DNA of 64,000 bases from Rachycentron canadum. Its lineage: Eukaryota > Chordata > Actinopteri > Carangiformes > Rachycentridae. The stretch covers positions 23,650,873 to 23,714,872 of the forward strand of contig CM076651.1 in the NCBI GenBank assembly GCA_038496675.1, given 5' to 3'. The translations under genes and the position numbers were made by a program. Positions 28,730 to 41,800 of this stretch are shown piece after piece. The notes beneath the pieces were generated by a model. That model did no database searches. It saw nothing but the letters and a program-made list of their open reading frames with translations, and had not been told where the DNA came from. How positions within the stretch are numbered: the stretch's first letter is position 1; each line of letters starts with the position of its first letter.

Positions 28730-31700
28730 ATGGGTGGAGCTGTGAGTGCCGGTGAGGACAATGACGACTTGATTGACAATCTGAAGGAAGCTTACTACAT
28801 CCGCTCCGACCTGGTGGAGCGAGCTTTTCGAGCTATCGACCGGGCTGATTATTACCTGGATGAATATCGGGATAACGCCTACAAGGTTAGCAGAATAAAA
28901 TCTGTGGAATCAACCAGACTCAGTCCAGACTAGGGTAAAATACAGGTTGTATAATCAGTCACTGGTCACCTATAATGTTTTAATGGGCACAGCTATAGCG
29001 ACTTCGATTGGCTGAAAGATGTTCGATGTAAAAGAAGCTCATACTATGGTTCCTGTTAGGATTTGGCATGGCGCCATGGAAACATCCACCTCTCTGCTCC
29101 GTGCATCTACTCTGAGGTGATGGAGGCTCTGGATCTCCACCCTGGCCTCTCCTTCCTCAACCTCGGCAGTGGGACCGGTTACCTCAGCACCATGGTTGGC
29201 CTCATACTAGGTATGTGGTTAAATGCAGGTTAAATGTTTTTGGGTATGTGAACAGGAAGTACAATGCTGATATGGAATCAATTTGTTGGCTGTTGGCTAA
29301 AACTTGAGGCGTTTTTTTTTTTTTTTTTTTTTTTAAAAACACAAACAAAAGACATTGTGAAGTAATGTGGGATTATGTGTGTTGTTATTGTCAGCTTCTC
29401 CTGGTTTAGATTCCTTCAGTCAGTTGTTCAGGGGTTTTTACTGGGGCTGAACTACCCTCAGAGGTCGCCTTCTCTCCAAAACAGTGTGATAACTTAGTTA
29501 TAACTCAATTAATCCCCAGGGGAAAACTAAAATCCTTCATATGGTTAAGATACATAGTTGAAAACGACCAAGATCTTTAAAAATGTTTTGTAAAAAATGT
29601 GGGCTAAAACTGGATAAAAAATTCAGTGGCAGTCAACCACAAGACCAAAGCATGAGCAAAGGCATCCAGTTATATGACGATTGTCAGTAATGCGGCAGAG
29701 CCTGTTGCTGGTTCAGGCACTCTACAAAGCATTTCATAAGCCCTGTCTCCCAACTATTGGCTCTTCACTTCCTGCTGTGCTGAGCTGGACAAGGTCAGAA
29801 CCTGGACACCAAATGTGAACACTGTGCAAATTGTACACATGATTATAAACTGTTCCTCACAAGTTGTCTGGGTAAGTTGTGATTGATCAATCTGCATACA
29901 ATAATTGTTTCTATGGTTACAGCACTTACATGATACATTATTATAGGTTGAGCTCTGGGAACATATTCAGGAGAATGTCATTTCACATTGCTGGCACAAA
30001 GATGAACACTGGAGTAATGTGTTGCTTCTGCTCTGTGTTTGCAGAGGACTAGCTGCAGCATTTCTGAATGAAAAAACTGAGCACTGTCAAATGATCATGT
30101 CTGAATATAGAAATTGCGATTGTGATTGCACTTCACATCTGCAGAAAGACTAAGAACACAATTACACACAAAACTGTAGGTTTGGTGTTGGCCTGACATT
30201 GTCATGGCTTTACAAACCATGTAAATGTGGTTGTATTAACAGGACCGTTTGGGGTGAATCACGGCATAGAGTTGCACGCAGACGTGATCGAGTACGCCTA
30301 CCAAAAACTCGACTCCTTCATCAAAACCAGCGACAGCTTTGACAAGTAGGTCTCCAGATGTTTCAGTCACGTTATATCATTTACCCGTGTGTGCAGTGTT
30401 TTCCATTGGCCTGTGTCTCTCTTCAGGTTTGAGTTCTGCGAGCCCTCCTTTGTTGTGGGCAACTGCCTGGAGATTCCTCCTGAAAGCCGCCAGTATGACA
30501 GGGTGTACTGTGGGGCCGGCGTGCAAAAGGAGCATGAGGATTACATGAAGAACCTGCTCAAGGTGGGGGGCATCCTGGTGATGCCTCTAGAAGAAAAGGT
30601 TGGTTAAAATATATTTATATTATGTACTGTATATTAGGATATATTGTTAAACAATGTAATTCCACTCATTTAGCAGTCCTAGGTGGCAGTGGTTTGCAAA
30701 GTAGCCTCACGGCAGTTTCCTCCTGCCTCCAGTCTTCCTCCTGCAATCCAAAAATGTGCAGGTTATTTGTGACTCTAAATTGCCCATAGGTGTGAATAGT
30801 TGTTTGTCTCTATATGCCAACCTTGTGCTAGACCCTTGTCACCTGGTATTGCCTCAGCCCCTGTGACCCTATAAGGACAGTATAGTTATAATCAAATATA
30901 AGTGTTTGGTAAAGGTCCACTATTGTATAAGTGTTTTGATTATAAATTAGGCCTGGGTTCCTTTTTAATACCATGAAAGTATCAAAGGTCTCGGTCCACA
31001 GAGAAATGTCACAGCCTGTATTCAGACACTAAGCCTTAAAACTAGCCATCAGGACTTTAGTGGAGGATTTGGTGTTTAAACCCCAAATATATCTTCCTAT
31101 GGATATCAACACATCAAATGAAACACCGGACCTTTAATGTGTCAACAACTACAACTGTGTTTTTATTGGGTGTCAGGGTTAGGGTTATGGTTAGTAGCTT
31201 ATTGGTTTAAATAGTAATCCTTGTACTGCACCTTGTAACTCTGTAAAATTCAACAGCTTTGTTTAGAAACAGAATTGTTCCCCAAACTTTCCAATATTTC
31301 TGAAGCACAAATGATTTGCACCATAAAAAAAATGTCATTTTGGCCATGATTTGATTTGCTGAAGTGTCGTAAACCTTCATTCTATCTAATTACCATCGTG
31401 GGGGCATTTATTAGCTCACTAACCATTTTCCTCATGAGTTTATGGTCTCAATCTCTAGTTTCAAGTCTTCAATACAACATGATGTTCATTTTTTAAATGA
31501 TGGCCCCATTTAAAGGAAAATAGACCATAAAGCAGTGGATGCATTAGGCTGTTGCTACACTGTGTTTGAAAGACTGTACCACCTAGTCAGGATAGAGTAC
31601 AGAGCAGGTCAGATCTACCCCTCACTCCTCCTACCAGCTTGCTTGGTTGCTAAATGCAGTTATTGAATTCAGTGAACTGAGAAAAAACTACTGGACAGAC

Positions 31701-32550
31701 AGAGGATACAAAGACAGAAAGACATGATCTCATCCTGCTGTCTTGTCTGCAGTTGACCAAGATCACCCGCACGGGAATGAACAGCTGGGAGACCAAAAAG
31801 ATCATCTCTGTGTCCTTTGCTCCTCTGGTGCTGCCTAAACACAGCACAAACCGCAAACCCAGGACTGTCCCACTACGTGAGTGTCATTTTGAACTTAATT
31901 ATTTATTTTCCAGACTACAACGAGATATACATGAGAAATAACACATATAATTTGCATCTAATTTGACTAGTTTTGATTGTTCTTTTGCAGCCAAGTATGA
32001 GGTTCGGACATTACAGGAGCTGGCTCGAATCTGCATCCGCCATACCCTCAGGGTGACCACAGAAAGAGGAGACAGCCAATCACGTGGCCGAGGTTCTTCT
32101 TTCAGTGTGGGTAGAGGTCTGGCAGTGGCCGGGCTCCACAAGTACGGCCCTCGCTTCAAACGCCGGCGTGTCCACCGGCGTCACTGCAACGCCCTTGTCC
32201 TGGCCACCCATCAGGTGGTGGCCAGCAGCGGCATCGGCTCTGCCTCTCTGGACAGCAACAACAACCAAGGAGTGAGAGCGGTGGATGAGGAGGAAGGGGT
32301 GGGAGAGAGGGAGGCCAGGAGGCAGATGAGAAGCACCAGGAGGGTGGTTCGCGGAGGAGGAGGCGTGGTGGAAGAGGAGGAGACTGTAGAGGAGGAGGAT
32401 GAAGAGGAGGAGCAGGAGGACGAAGAGGAGAAGGAGACTGGGGAGCTGCTCCGACCCCAGCCGGCTGTGAACATCCTGAGAGAGAGGATACTGGGTCTGC
32501 CATTGCCCGAGCCTCTGAAGATGTACCTGCTGTTCTACAGGGAAAAATGA
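28730..32550 (+). CDS. pcmtd2: Protein-L-isoaspartate O-methyltransferase domain-containing protein 2
   Basis: Six coding exons: 28730-28885, 29060-29210, 30243-30345, 30427-30598, 31753-31876, 31991-32550, in phase, 421 residues. MGGAVS at the N terminus is a probable myristoylation signal, as in the family. The PCMT-like fold follows, with the AdoMet-binding motif NLGSGTGYL in exon 2 and VYCGAGVQKEHEDYMKNLLK in exon 4. The C terminus (NILRERILGLPLPEPLKMYL and on to REK) corresponds to the SOCS/Cul5-box region. The family is thought to act as a substrate receptor of Cullin-RING ligases for isoaspartyl proteins rather than as a classical repair enzyme. It is longer than human PCMTD2 (about 361) because the last exon carries a Gly/Arg and Glu-rich segment (about 32270-32450). 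pcmtd2 over pcmtd1 rests on recalled residues and the myt1 neighbour. Confidence 0.95.
30690..30890 (+). repeat. Dispersed teleost repeat (GTGACTCTAAATTGCCC type)
   Basis: The phrase 'gtgactctaaattgcccata' followed by 'ggtgtgaatagttgtttgtc' and 'gtctctatatgcc' is diagnostic of a very abundant fish repeat. The copy is degraded, in the pcmtd2 intron 30599-31752. Confidence 0.65.
30912..31134 (+). mobile_element. MITE-like element, copy 1 (TIR AAGGTCC, TA flanks)
   Basis: The ends AAGGTCC and GGACCTT are inverted repeats, flanked by TA at 30910-30911 and 31135-31136. The interior shares 'gaaagtatcaaaggtctcgg', 'cacagcctgtattcagacac' and 'atatatcttcctatggatat' with the copies at 51717-52127 and (inverted) 34600-35045. 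It is in the same pcmtd2 intron as the repeat just upstream. It has no transposase. Confidence 0.7.
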
Positions 32551-34510
32551 GCTGACCACAGCTGGAGTCAGACCAGGGGCCCAAACCTCTGCTACAACTC
32601 CACCACCACCTGTACAAGGCAGGACAACATGCCCCTGACCTTACCGACCCCTAGCTCCACCAAGGGTCTCTTACTCTTTCTCATCTGTCCTCATCCTCTC
32701 CATCGACCACTCTCTTTCCTAGTTCCTATTTCTGCTCTGCCTCCCATCGTTGTTTACTTGATTTGTTTCCTGACACTGTGAAGAGTCAGTCCAGTTGGTC
32801 CTGTGGAGGGGCAGGGAGAGTGAAACTACTCTGGGAACAGAAACACTTAATGCCAACCAAACCGCCACTGATGTAAACTCTGTCTCCTTTGAGGTGTAGA
32901 GGGACAGAAATCAATACACAGCACACACAGGTTTTTAATTAGCTCTGCAGCTCTGTGTAACTAATTTACTAATCAAGCATTTGCCTAACGACAGCTTAAT
33001 GGCCCACAGAGTATCCACAGCTAAGGAGCTCAATCATAGTCCACTGTAGTGAGATGGCAGTGAGACTGAGAGCACTGCTCAGCCAGAGACCAGACACAGG
33101 GTCCAGCTCCGTTCTGTCCTCTAATCACAGCGGTGCCACAGGTTAGAGGGCACGTGTTGATTGTACAAGTCATGTGGAAGCCGCTTTGTCCACATGAGGT
33201 GGTGCTTGTAATATTACCCATTGAAAGGAAGGGAAGACGTTGAGTCAGCTCAGAAAATGTGCATTTAAAGATTTAGCGACGTGAAAAGGATATTTTGTCT
33301 TTTACTGATGATATTGTAGCTGCAGTAGTGAACAAGGTGGTGTAGCAATTATTTCCAAACACAAAGGGGGCAGTTCTGCCTCAAGCCCTCAGTCCATTTC
33401 ATTTAAAGTATCTGCTTTTCCAAGGCAGAGCTTGGCTCGTCCTTTCAGGCATTTTAGAAGATGAGTTGATTGAACAGAAGTGTTTAGTTTTCCCTTTTTC
33501 TATGCACGTTTCATTCTGTAAGGTGGCGTCTTCGTCGTATAGAGGTGAACCTGACTCACTCTTTCCGTCCACATCCCACCGTACTCTCTGAACCACCAGA
33601 GAACCAGCACAACTGATCTTATACTTACTGATATTCCAAGTTACATAAATAAACCAGCATGATTAAACAGTTTTTGATGATTGACAGTGTGGAGATTTTC
33701 TGAAACTTGAAGTTGTGTGTACATATGAGAGTGTTTTGTTCTGTGAATCATAAAAAAATGAAGATGCTTTGATAAGTAGTTTAAGTATCTTTTGAATACA
33801 TTTTTCTCTTGTAGTTTGCGGTTCGATGGGGCATTATTCTTATTCTTTTGCTTTTGTACCAAACTCTCTGCTCCTTTTTGTGCCAAACTTATGTTGCATG
33901 GACTTAATCCTCGAGGAAGCAGGAGCTCAAGAAATGTCAGAAGCCTGCAGATTTGTTTTATTTCTAAAATGGCTCCAACACAACTGAAGTAATGCTTGTG
34001 GTTGTTGATGTATCGGTGTTTATCCTGGGAAGCCTTAGATTTCTCCCGTTTGAAAGTTTGCATCTGAAGAATGTGTGTAATTGCTGCACAAGGCGACGCA
34101 GAAGCATCCTGTATGAGTAGAGCTAGTTAAATAAATGATGGATGCGATCACAATAAAACTGCATCATGATGGTTGTATGTCCAACACTGAATGGGAGGAC
34201 TGAGTCCAAAAAGCAGGACCTGATCAGAGCACGTTTATCAAGTCCCCTCTGAGTCCTGCAGTGTTAACGTCTCGCTTCAATGCTGTTCTACCATTTCCAC
34301 TGCTGCTGGATCTGCCTGTGTGTAGACCATTCCTTTATTCAACATGGGTACCATTCATGTTTGGTTGTTGTGCAGTTGTGATTTTTTGCTGAATGTAAAT
34401 TACCTTTTTTTTTTTTTTTTTTTTGCACTTAACATTAAATTTTGGTGAGAATGACTTGTTTTTGAAAGTGAGCTGTATTATTGATGCTATTAATAAAGTC
34501 CATTATACAA
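32551..34510 (+). other. pcmtd2: pcmtd2 3' untranslated region
   Basis: Noncoding sequence after the stop, with AATAAA signals at 33648-33653, 34152-34157 and 34492-34497. The last is the most 3' before a transposon copy begins. A poly-T run lies at about 34407-34424. Confidence 0.55.
34492..34497 (+). terminator. Likely distal polyadenylation signal of pcmtd2
   Basis: A canonical AATAAA about 1.95 kb after the stop. The alternatives at 33648 and 34152 are also canonical. Confidence 0.45.
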
Positions 34511-34599
34511 AAGGAATTCCAGGTGGAAATGAAGTCATTTAATGAGTGAAGGCATTAGCTGCTGTTTTCAGTGCCAGTGCCTTGTAAACCTCAGATTTA

Positions 34600-35045
34600 A
34601 ATGTCCCGGATTTGAACTTCTCCAGTGTTTTATATGAAGTGTTGATATCCATAAGAAGGTTTATTTGTGTCTTTAAGAACCAAAAACCATCTCAGTGTAG
34701 TTTTATGTTTCCTCTCAGGCTTCTCTCTGGAGCGACAGGTCAGTGAGCCAGTCAGATTCACTGTTTTCTGAGTGATCCAATAAAAACATAGCAGATCTCA
34801 GGTAAACACTCAGGTTGGATGGTGGGTCCAAGTGGGCAGGGCTTGGGGGATGACAGCTTTGTTGTGACATCACAAGTCCCAGAAGTCCTTAGGGCTGGTT
34901 TTAAGGCTCTGTTTCTGAATACAGGCTGTGAGTATTTCTCTGTGGACTGAGACCTTTGATTCTTTGACAGTATTAATATAGAACCTAGACCTACTTTATA
35001 ATCAGAGAAGACATGGACAACTAACTTTAGACTATAAGGGCCCTT
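34600..35045 (-). mobile_element. MITE-like element, copy 3 (inverted)
   Basis: Read on the minus strand, it shows the same blocks as copies 1 and 2: on the plus strand 'gaagtgttgatatccataag', 'aggctctgtttctgaataca', 'ctgtggactgagacctttga' and 'atatagaacctagacc'. The ends are diverged (AATGTCC and GGCCCTT). It lies about 100 bases past the last pcmtd2 polyadenylation signal. Confidence 0.65.
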
Positions 35046-37118
35046 TTTCCCACCTTCTGGGACAGTTAACTCTCACTGAGAGATCATGTGGAGCATAATT
35101 AACAAGTAGTCAAAACTAATAGGGCTTCTTCTCTGGAGAATGGAGACAGTGAGATCTGCCCCAGGACCAAAGCTCTCTCATGTCTGATGTTGAGCCTATG
35201 AACTGAGTATCAATTGGCCATCACCCATTAACCAGAGGCCTCAGGGACCAGTTTGACTTTGTATAGCATCAGACAGAGGGTCACAGGGCCTGACACGCCC
35301 TCAGAGATGACCTGTTCTAAAACCTCAGTGCATTCTGAAATACCTCCAGAACAGACGGGACATGCTGCCACCTTGTTTTCATTGTCTGTTGTCTTTAATA
35401 ATCAAAAGAAACTGAAGTAAAAGATTCAGCCAGCCACAGACAGAAGTGCACCAGCATAATCGTCATTTGGCTATAAAAACAATACCAGCACATAAAAGTT
35501 GGTCACAAAGTCTCAGATAAGGAGTTTGGATCCAGTGATGTAGCTGTGGGATGCAGATGCAAAGCTATTCAGTTAAATTAAGACATTCACATTTTGGTTA
35601 CCAAAGTCCTATGACTGGTGAATACTCACAAACAAATGTTTTACTCGAGCGTGCTAAAATCATGCGGCAGGTTTACAGCATTGCAGTGTTAGATACAACA
35701 ATCAGGCCTTAATCTAAGAGTCAGGTTTGTGTTTATGACGCTAAAAGAACAATAACTGTGTAAAATACTCAAAAAAGTGACATGAACTCACAGGTGACTC
35801 ATCACAGAAAAACCTGTACCTTGCAGAATACAAAAAGACAAAGTACATGTATCACGCAAAAAATAAAATTTCAATGTTAAATTACAAAGCTCAAAAAAAT
35901 AAAACAACAATCTATTTTAAAGAAAAACTGAATAAAAAATTATATCTACATCTGTATATAAAAATGAAAGATTATAAGTTAGATTTTTTCAATATGGAAA
36001 CTCATGTTTAATTTTTTTTCCATCTGCGAAAGTGACTGAGGATTGCCTATCAACAAGTCTATATTCACTGGTACATACCTAACTACATCCTGTTAACAGG
36101 CCTGGGCCAAACAGCAAGAGAAGAGGGCGCCTTTAGATCTAAGAACTTACAACTGAGATGGGCTTGATGATGATGATGATGATGATAATGCCTCTTAAAC
36201 AATCAGCTGCTCATATTTGTTAAGTGTCTGAGGATTTCCTTTGCTTTTTGACCCAGGCCTGTGGAAAAGTCACAGTGGGCTGTAAAACCCTACACAGTAG
36301 CAGCGAGTGGACAGCACACCCCCTCACAGTTAGAGCATGGGGAACAGAGAGCAGCAGAGAGGCCGGCTGAACCATGGAGGTTAAAAACTGCATATTATTC
36401 ATCTGTAGGCGTTCACATGGAGCGGTTTGTTGTGTGTGTTCAGATCCATTCACGTCCATAGTGTATCGACAGCACTGTCAGGAACTCAACACTCCCTGGG
36501 GTTAAAATGTTCTGCTAAACCGATCAGTTGTTTTCCAATCAGACTAAGTAGATGAGGTAAAGAATGAAGAAATAGGTGGGGGCCAAATATAAAAAGGTGA
36601 ACACGTCACCCTTCTTCTGCCTTCTCTTGCTGTGGCCCTTAAGCCAGAGACCTGGGTGTGGTTGAATGCTATGTCCAAATGCTCTGCCTCTACATCCAAT
36701 GAGTGCACCCCATTCTGACAGGAATGTCAGGACCAAGCTTTAGGTAATTCCCTGATGAGGTGGCCTGATGATGTGTGCACACTTAAGATGAAGGAGCAGA
36801 GATTAAGGGCACAGGTTAAGGCACCTTAGAACCCTGATGAATCTGAGGCACAGAATCAGAGGACAGTAACTTTGACGTGACCCAGGGTTTGCTCAGCATT
36901 GATCGCCTGCCCAGACGTCTGGTGGCCAACTGCAGTGTCATTCAGCCTAGAGTATCTCCATCATGAGTGTTTGTGTCAATGTGTTGAGCTCTCTCCCATC
37001 GTTCCCCACCTCTGTCAAATGTGGCCCAGGAAGAACAGCATCTACTAATTACAGCAAAGAGTGGGCCAGTCTGTTGTGTGCTTTACCATCTGGCCTGTAC
37101 ATTTACGATCATACACAA

Positions 37119-37366
37119 TTAAAGGAATAGCTCCACATTTTAGGAAATACTCTTATTTGTTCTCCTACTGTGCCAGCAGGTGATTAGCTTAACTTAGCAT
37201 AAAGGCTTCCTGTAGGCTTGTTGGCATCATGAGGTCACCAGGAAACCAGTCAAGACTGCCAAGAAAAGCCGATTATCACCTGGAGCTTCTTGTTTAGTGT
37301 ACAGACATGAGAGTGGTACTGACCCTCGCAGCCAATGTAAGCATATTTCCCAAAATGTTCCTTTAA
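37119..37366. mobile_element. Short non-autonomous DNA element, TTAGCTTAGC family, with TTAA ends
   Basis: The left end TTAAAGGAATAG is followed by CATTTTAGGAAATA; the right end TATTTCCCAAAATGTTCCTTTAA is its imperfect reverse complement. TTAA is present at both borders. The interior has 'ttagcttaacttagcataaa' and 'acagacatgagagtggtact'. This 248-bp copy looks like the most complete family member in the window. Confidence 0.65.
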
Positions 37367-38067
37367 GATACTAAACATGCACAAGGAGGTCACAGCCACA
37401 CCCTCCCTACGTTATCAGAAGTCCAACCATGAAGAAAGACAGCGCAGATTGACATAAACCGAATAGACACACACAGAGATAAGCATCCAGACATACAACA
37501 TACTGATACACACAATCTGTGAACGACAAAAGCAGCAACGCTGCCTGGTCCACCCCTCATCCACAGTTACAGTAAGAGGGAGGTACAACACCCAACAGAC
37601 AATACACGTCTGGGAAGATATGAAGAAGTGCATTGAAGATACTGCAGTCCATCGAAGGGGGGTTCTACACCCACCTTCATTTTTTTCCTATACATTAAGA
37701 ACATGTGTATATAAGACATTGGTGGCATTCAGCCAAATGCTAGGTACCAGCAGAGCAGAGTGATGTGAGGCTTCATGCGCGGCTGCTGTCCTGGTGTTGG
37801 ACTGACTCACACTCAGGATAAGGGGGCTTCAAATCTCCAAATGAAAAGATCAAGACAACACTTAGTAGTGGTGTATTACAGTTAAAACCTACAAAGCAGC
37901 ATTAGTATTAATTTTTTCTCTATTGTTCGCAGAATCCAGGATTCTGAAGTCATGACAAAAAAAACACAACTTTGATTAAAACAAAGCCATTCTCTTGATG
38001 TTGGGTCCCAAAGAGGAAAAGGTGCACAAGAGAGATTGGTGGTAGTAAGAGAGTAGTGGCAGGAGCT

Positions 38068-38776
38068 TCACTTGGGCACCAGGCCGCGGGATTGTGGATA
38101 AAGAGGAGATCCTGGACTGGAGGGGCTGAAAGGAGAGGTCGGGGTGCTTGACTTCTTGCCAGTTCTTGGTCGACTGAGTGACAGAAAGACATGACAGAGG
38201 GTCAAACAGATTGTGAGGATGACAGCAAAGGTTATGAACCTGCACATTCTGTGGTGTGGACAGCTGATGGAGAGCTACAGGTGATGGCTTGCCTTACCCA
38301 GACTTTGGTTTCTTGAGGCTGCCGCTGGCACTGATTGGGGGGGTTGGACCCAAGCTACTATGAAAGCCTGAGGCGTCTACCTGGATCTCATCCTCATCTC
38401 GAAGAGCGTCCTCCAGTGCTGCTGCCACCTTTGGGGCTATAACAGGCTCCTGATACTCTTTGGTGGTCCGTGCTGGCATGTCCATGTCCAGTATCAGGAT
38501 GTTTTCAGCCTGGGGGAGCACATCAATCCAGGTACATCTTTGTGTTAGTATTGAAGGTTAGCAGATATATAGTATAAAGAGGCTGAAGGGCAGCACATAC
38601 ACACTGTGATGTTTATGTGTGGATACAAGATACAACACAAAAAGGTGACGAGAGAGTGCAGCTCACTTTGTATCTCATGTCAGGCTTCATTATCATGGCC
38701 ATACGAGCATGTTGACACAGAGGCCTCCTGTAGCCAACTGCAGACAAAGGCCTGGTCATCATCTGATGTTCACTGA

Positions 38777-38864
<88 letters not shown>

Positions 38865-41800
38865 GAGACAGTGGATACAACATCATGGGGAAACCTGCCT
38901 ATGAAGATTTGCCTTAATGCTTCTTACAATAAAGTAATGGATGGTTATGTCATCATAGAAGACACTTTACCAATTATTCTAAAAAACATGAAGCTCAAGT
39001 TGGTTGCCTCCATCTAGCTTGAAGACCAAGGTAAAGCATCAAGCATCAAATTTAAAAATACAATAGGTCTCTTAATTCAGACAACCCCTGCTGCTCCACA
39101 AATTCAATTCTTTCCTCTTCCAACAAACTGTCATTGCTGTGACGTGCCAGTGGGTAGTCTACATTAATAATTCTTAAGACATATTTGTGTTCTGCCATTT
39201 TTCAAGGCTCTCTTTGTGGGCCCAATGTAAAAGCAGCCACAAGGGCAGGTGAGGGAGTTCAAGGGGTGGCAAAAATAACAAGAACTTTGAGCAAGTCTGA
39301 AGTCAGATTTTACTCAAAATACACATGTTTACTGCCTACAAATGATAGCTGCACAAATGTGATTTTTTTTAACCTATGACAATAATTCTGTCTGACACAG
39401 AACACTGATCGAAAACAGCACCTCCACACGTCAAATTAAAACTAAAGGTGGACGTGTTCATAAATCAACACATTTTTTGTTTCTTTTCATTGAAACCTAA
39501 ACCATTTAGTATTAATATGCCGTCAGCAACTATAACTTCTCTTCTTCATTATATAGCAGACTCCACTCACTGGTGTCAACAGGAACAGTTAATGATGACA
39601 AATAATGTGCCACCTTGCCACCAAATGTATAAGCATTTTTAACTGCTGATACATAAGTCTATTAAGTAGTGTTGATGTGTTTCATATTAAACTTTATTGT
39701 GTCTTTATTGTTTATTGTGAGGCACATGCAGGTGGTGGTGTCGTATCAACAAATTAAAAAAATCACCACAGCAGATGAATGGTGAAAACTGTATTTATGT
39801 GGATGAAAGACATCTGGCCAGTAACTGGCAGCTTATTATACTGGGAATCCGAGCGCAATTTGGATCGTTCCCCATGGCTGCAGCAATATTATAATGAAAA
39901 ACTGTACAGCTATAGATAATACCATACCACACTTCACCTATAAACATTTAGTTTAAAGATGTAAACATTTCCTTTATTTTACAGGGTGTTCTTTTTTGAC
40001 ATTTACGACTATTTTGTCACTTACTCCTCTATACGTGTGATGGGCTTCATCTTCCAGTGCTCATCTTCCTCATCCATGTAAGCTCTGTTGACTATTTTGT
40101 TCTTCTCCTCCAAGGGAATAAAGTTCTCAATGATCAGATGCCTAAAAGACAAACAGGTGAGCTGTTAGAAAGAGGGAGAAACTGATCCCTACACCTCATA
40201 TGTGACTGAATGAATATACAAACAAAGAACAACCACACCAGCTCATTCTTCGGATTCCTGTACTGCTGTATTATTTATTACACTAAGAAGTCTAAAAACA
40301 GCACACCTACCTTATTTAATATTAATTACTAATTGCACATACACATACAACAGGACAATTATTCTCTCCTTCTTATCCAAGATTTGAGATGTTTAAGTTT
40401 TTTATTTTTAATGCATTTGCAAACTATCAAAAATCTTGTCTTGGTTTCCTAATTTTTGATTGAGTTTATACAGACGAGCATGAGACTGAAACTGTGCTTG
40501 GGCCAATATTGGATAATATTAAATATCACAATATTTCCTACCATATGTAATATTTTTCATAATATATATTAAAAAAAAAAGACATTTTTTTCCAAACTCC
40601 TTACTTGAGTTTGAGGTCCCTGGTGAGCTCGTTCTGGGTCTGTTCCAGCTCCTGGCGGTGGTTGATGTGCGCTTCCTGGAGGTCTTGGATTTCTGCCTTC
40701 ACTGCCTGCAGCTTGGCAAACAGCTAAAGGACAGAGAAGGAGAGAGGAAACCGGGGTTACTGTGATGAAAAGGACTTTTAGAATATTCAGCCTTAGAGTT
40801 TGGCTTCGACACCTGACTGTCATGAGGAATAATGGAATATTCACACCCACCAACGAAGCCAGTAATGTCTTCTTACCTGATTTAAAATAGTACCTGACCT
40901 ACTTACTTGCAAGGCCTTTTATCACCAGTTGCATAAATCCTTGCACATGAGACTTTAAAAATTAAACAGTCACAATCACCTGCATATTTATTCTAACAGT
41001 GTATTTTTATGTACTGAGAATATATGCATTGATCAGGTGATAGTTCGGGCCACTACCTTTTTCAGCTTCTTCGTTTTAATGTCGACCTCCTGCTGCAGAG
41101 AGCTGTAGGTCTCCTTCAGCTCAAGAGTCTCCTCGTCACGACTCTCCATCTGCTGCTGCATTTCTCTCTCTCGCCGTTTCTAGGGAACATACACACGGTC
41201 GCACACATTTAAAACTTTAAACCATGGTGTGTGAGATCAGGCTACAGAGAAGTCATTTATTAAGAGAGAGATTCTATCAAAAAGAGACAAAACCCAATGT
41301 CCTAGAAGGAGATAACAAGTGACAGTGTCTGGAGGATGTGTGATCATAGCTAGTGATGAATACAATGGATCAAGATACATGAGGAAAATTGCTACTAACG
41401 AACAGACTGATGCTTAGATAGTGGTAGTTGAATCTACTCATGGAGCTACTTCAGTATTTGACTTGACTGCCTGGGGGTTACTGTTAAAGTAAACGTTAGA
41501 GAGGTCAATCATGTCCTATGCTTCTCCTCCAGCCAAGTGCAAACTACAAGATCTTTATCAGGATTTGAATTCAGCTGGAGGTAATATCATAGCAGGCTGC
41601 AATGCACTCTCATTATTACTTTACTGAAATATCAACTGAATCAGCACCACCTCCACCTGCTGCACTGCACCTGCTGGTCTTTGCTCCTTATCTTTCAATT
41701 ATTTGTCTTTCATGGATCTTATATATTATACCCTTACTAGACTTGGGGTGATATTCAATGACATTCGACATGTGATATTTTTTTCAGAATATAAATTTTT

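Larger units (their letters stand above)
34511..38067. other. Convergent intergenic region and kif3b 3' UTR
   Basis: It contains MITE copy 3 (34600-35045), a TTAA-flanked repeat (37119-37366), and AT-rich DNA at 35800-36020 whose minus strand reads like a 3' UTR end. A possible variant signal ATTAAA (minus strand, 36007-36012) could end kif3b, but this is weak. No open frame here is recognisable. Confidence 0.45.

Noticed and set aside
32080..32617. Several 87-159-codon open frames antisense to pcmtd2
   Set aside because: Shadows of the Glu-rich and GC-rich last exon of pcmtd2; Ser/Leu-rich antisense composition, no homology recognised.
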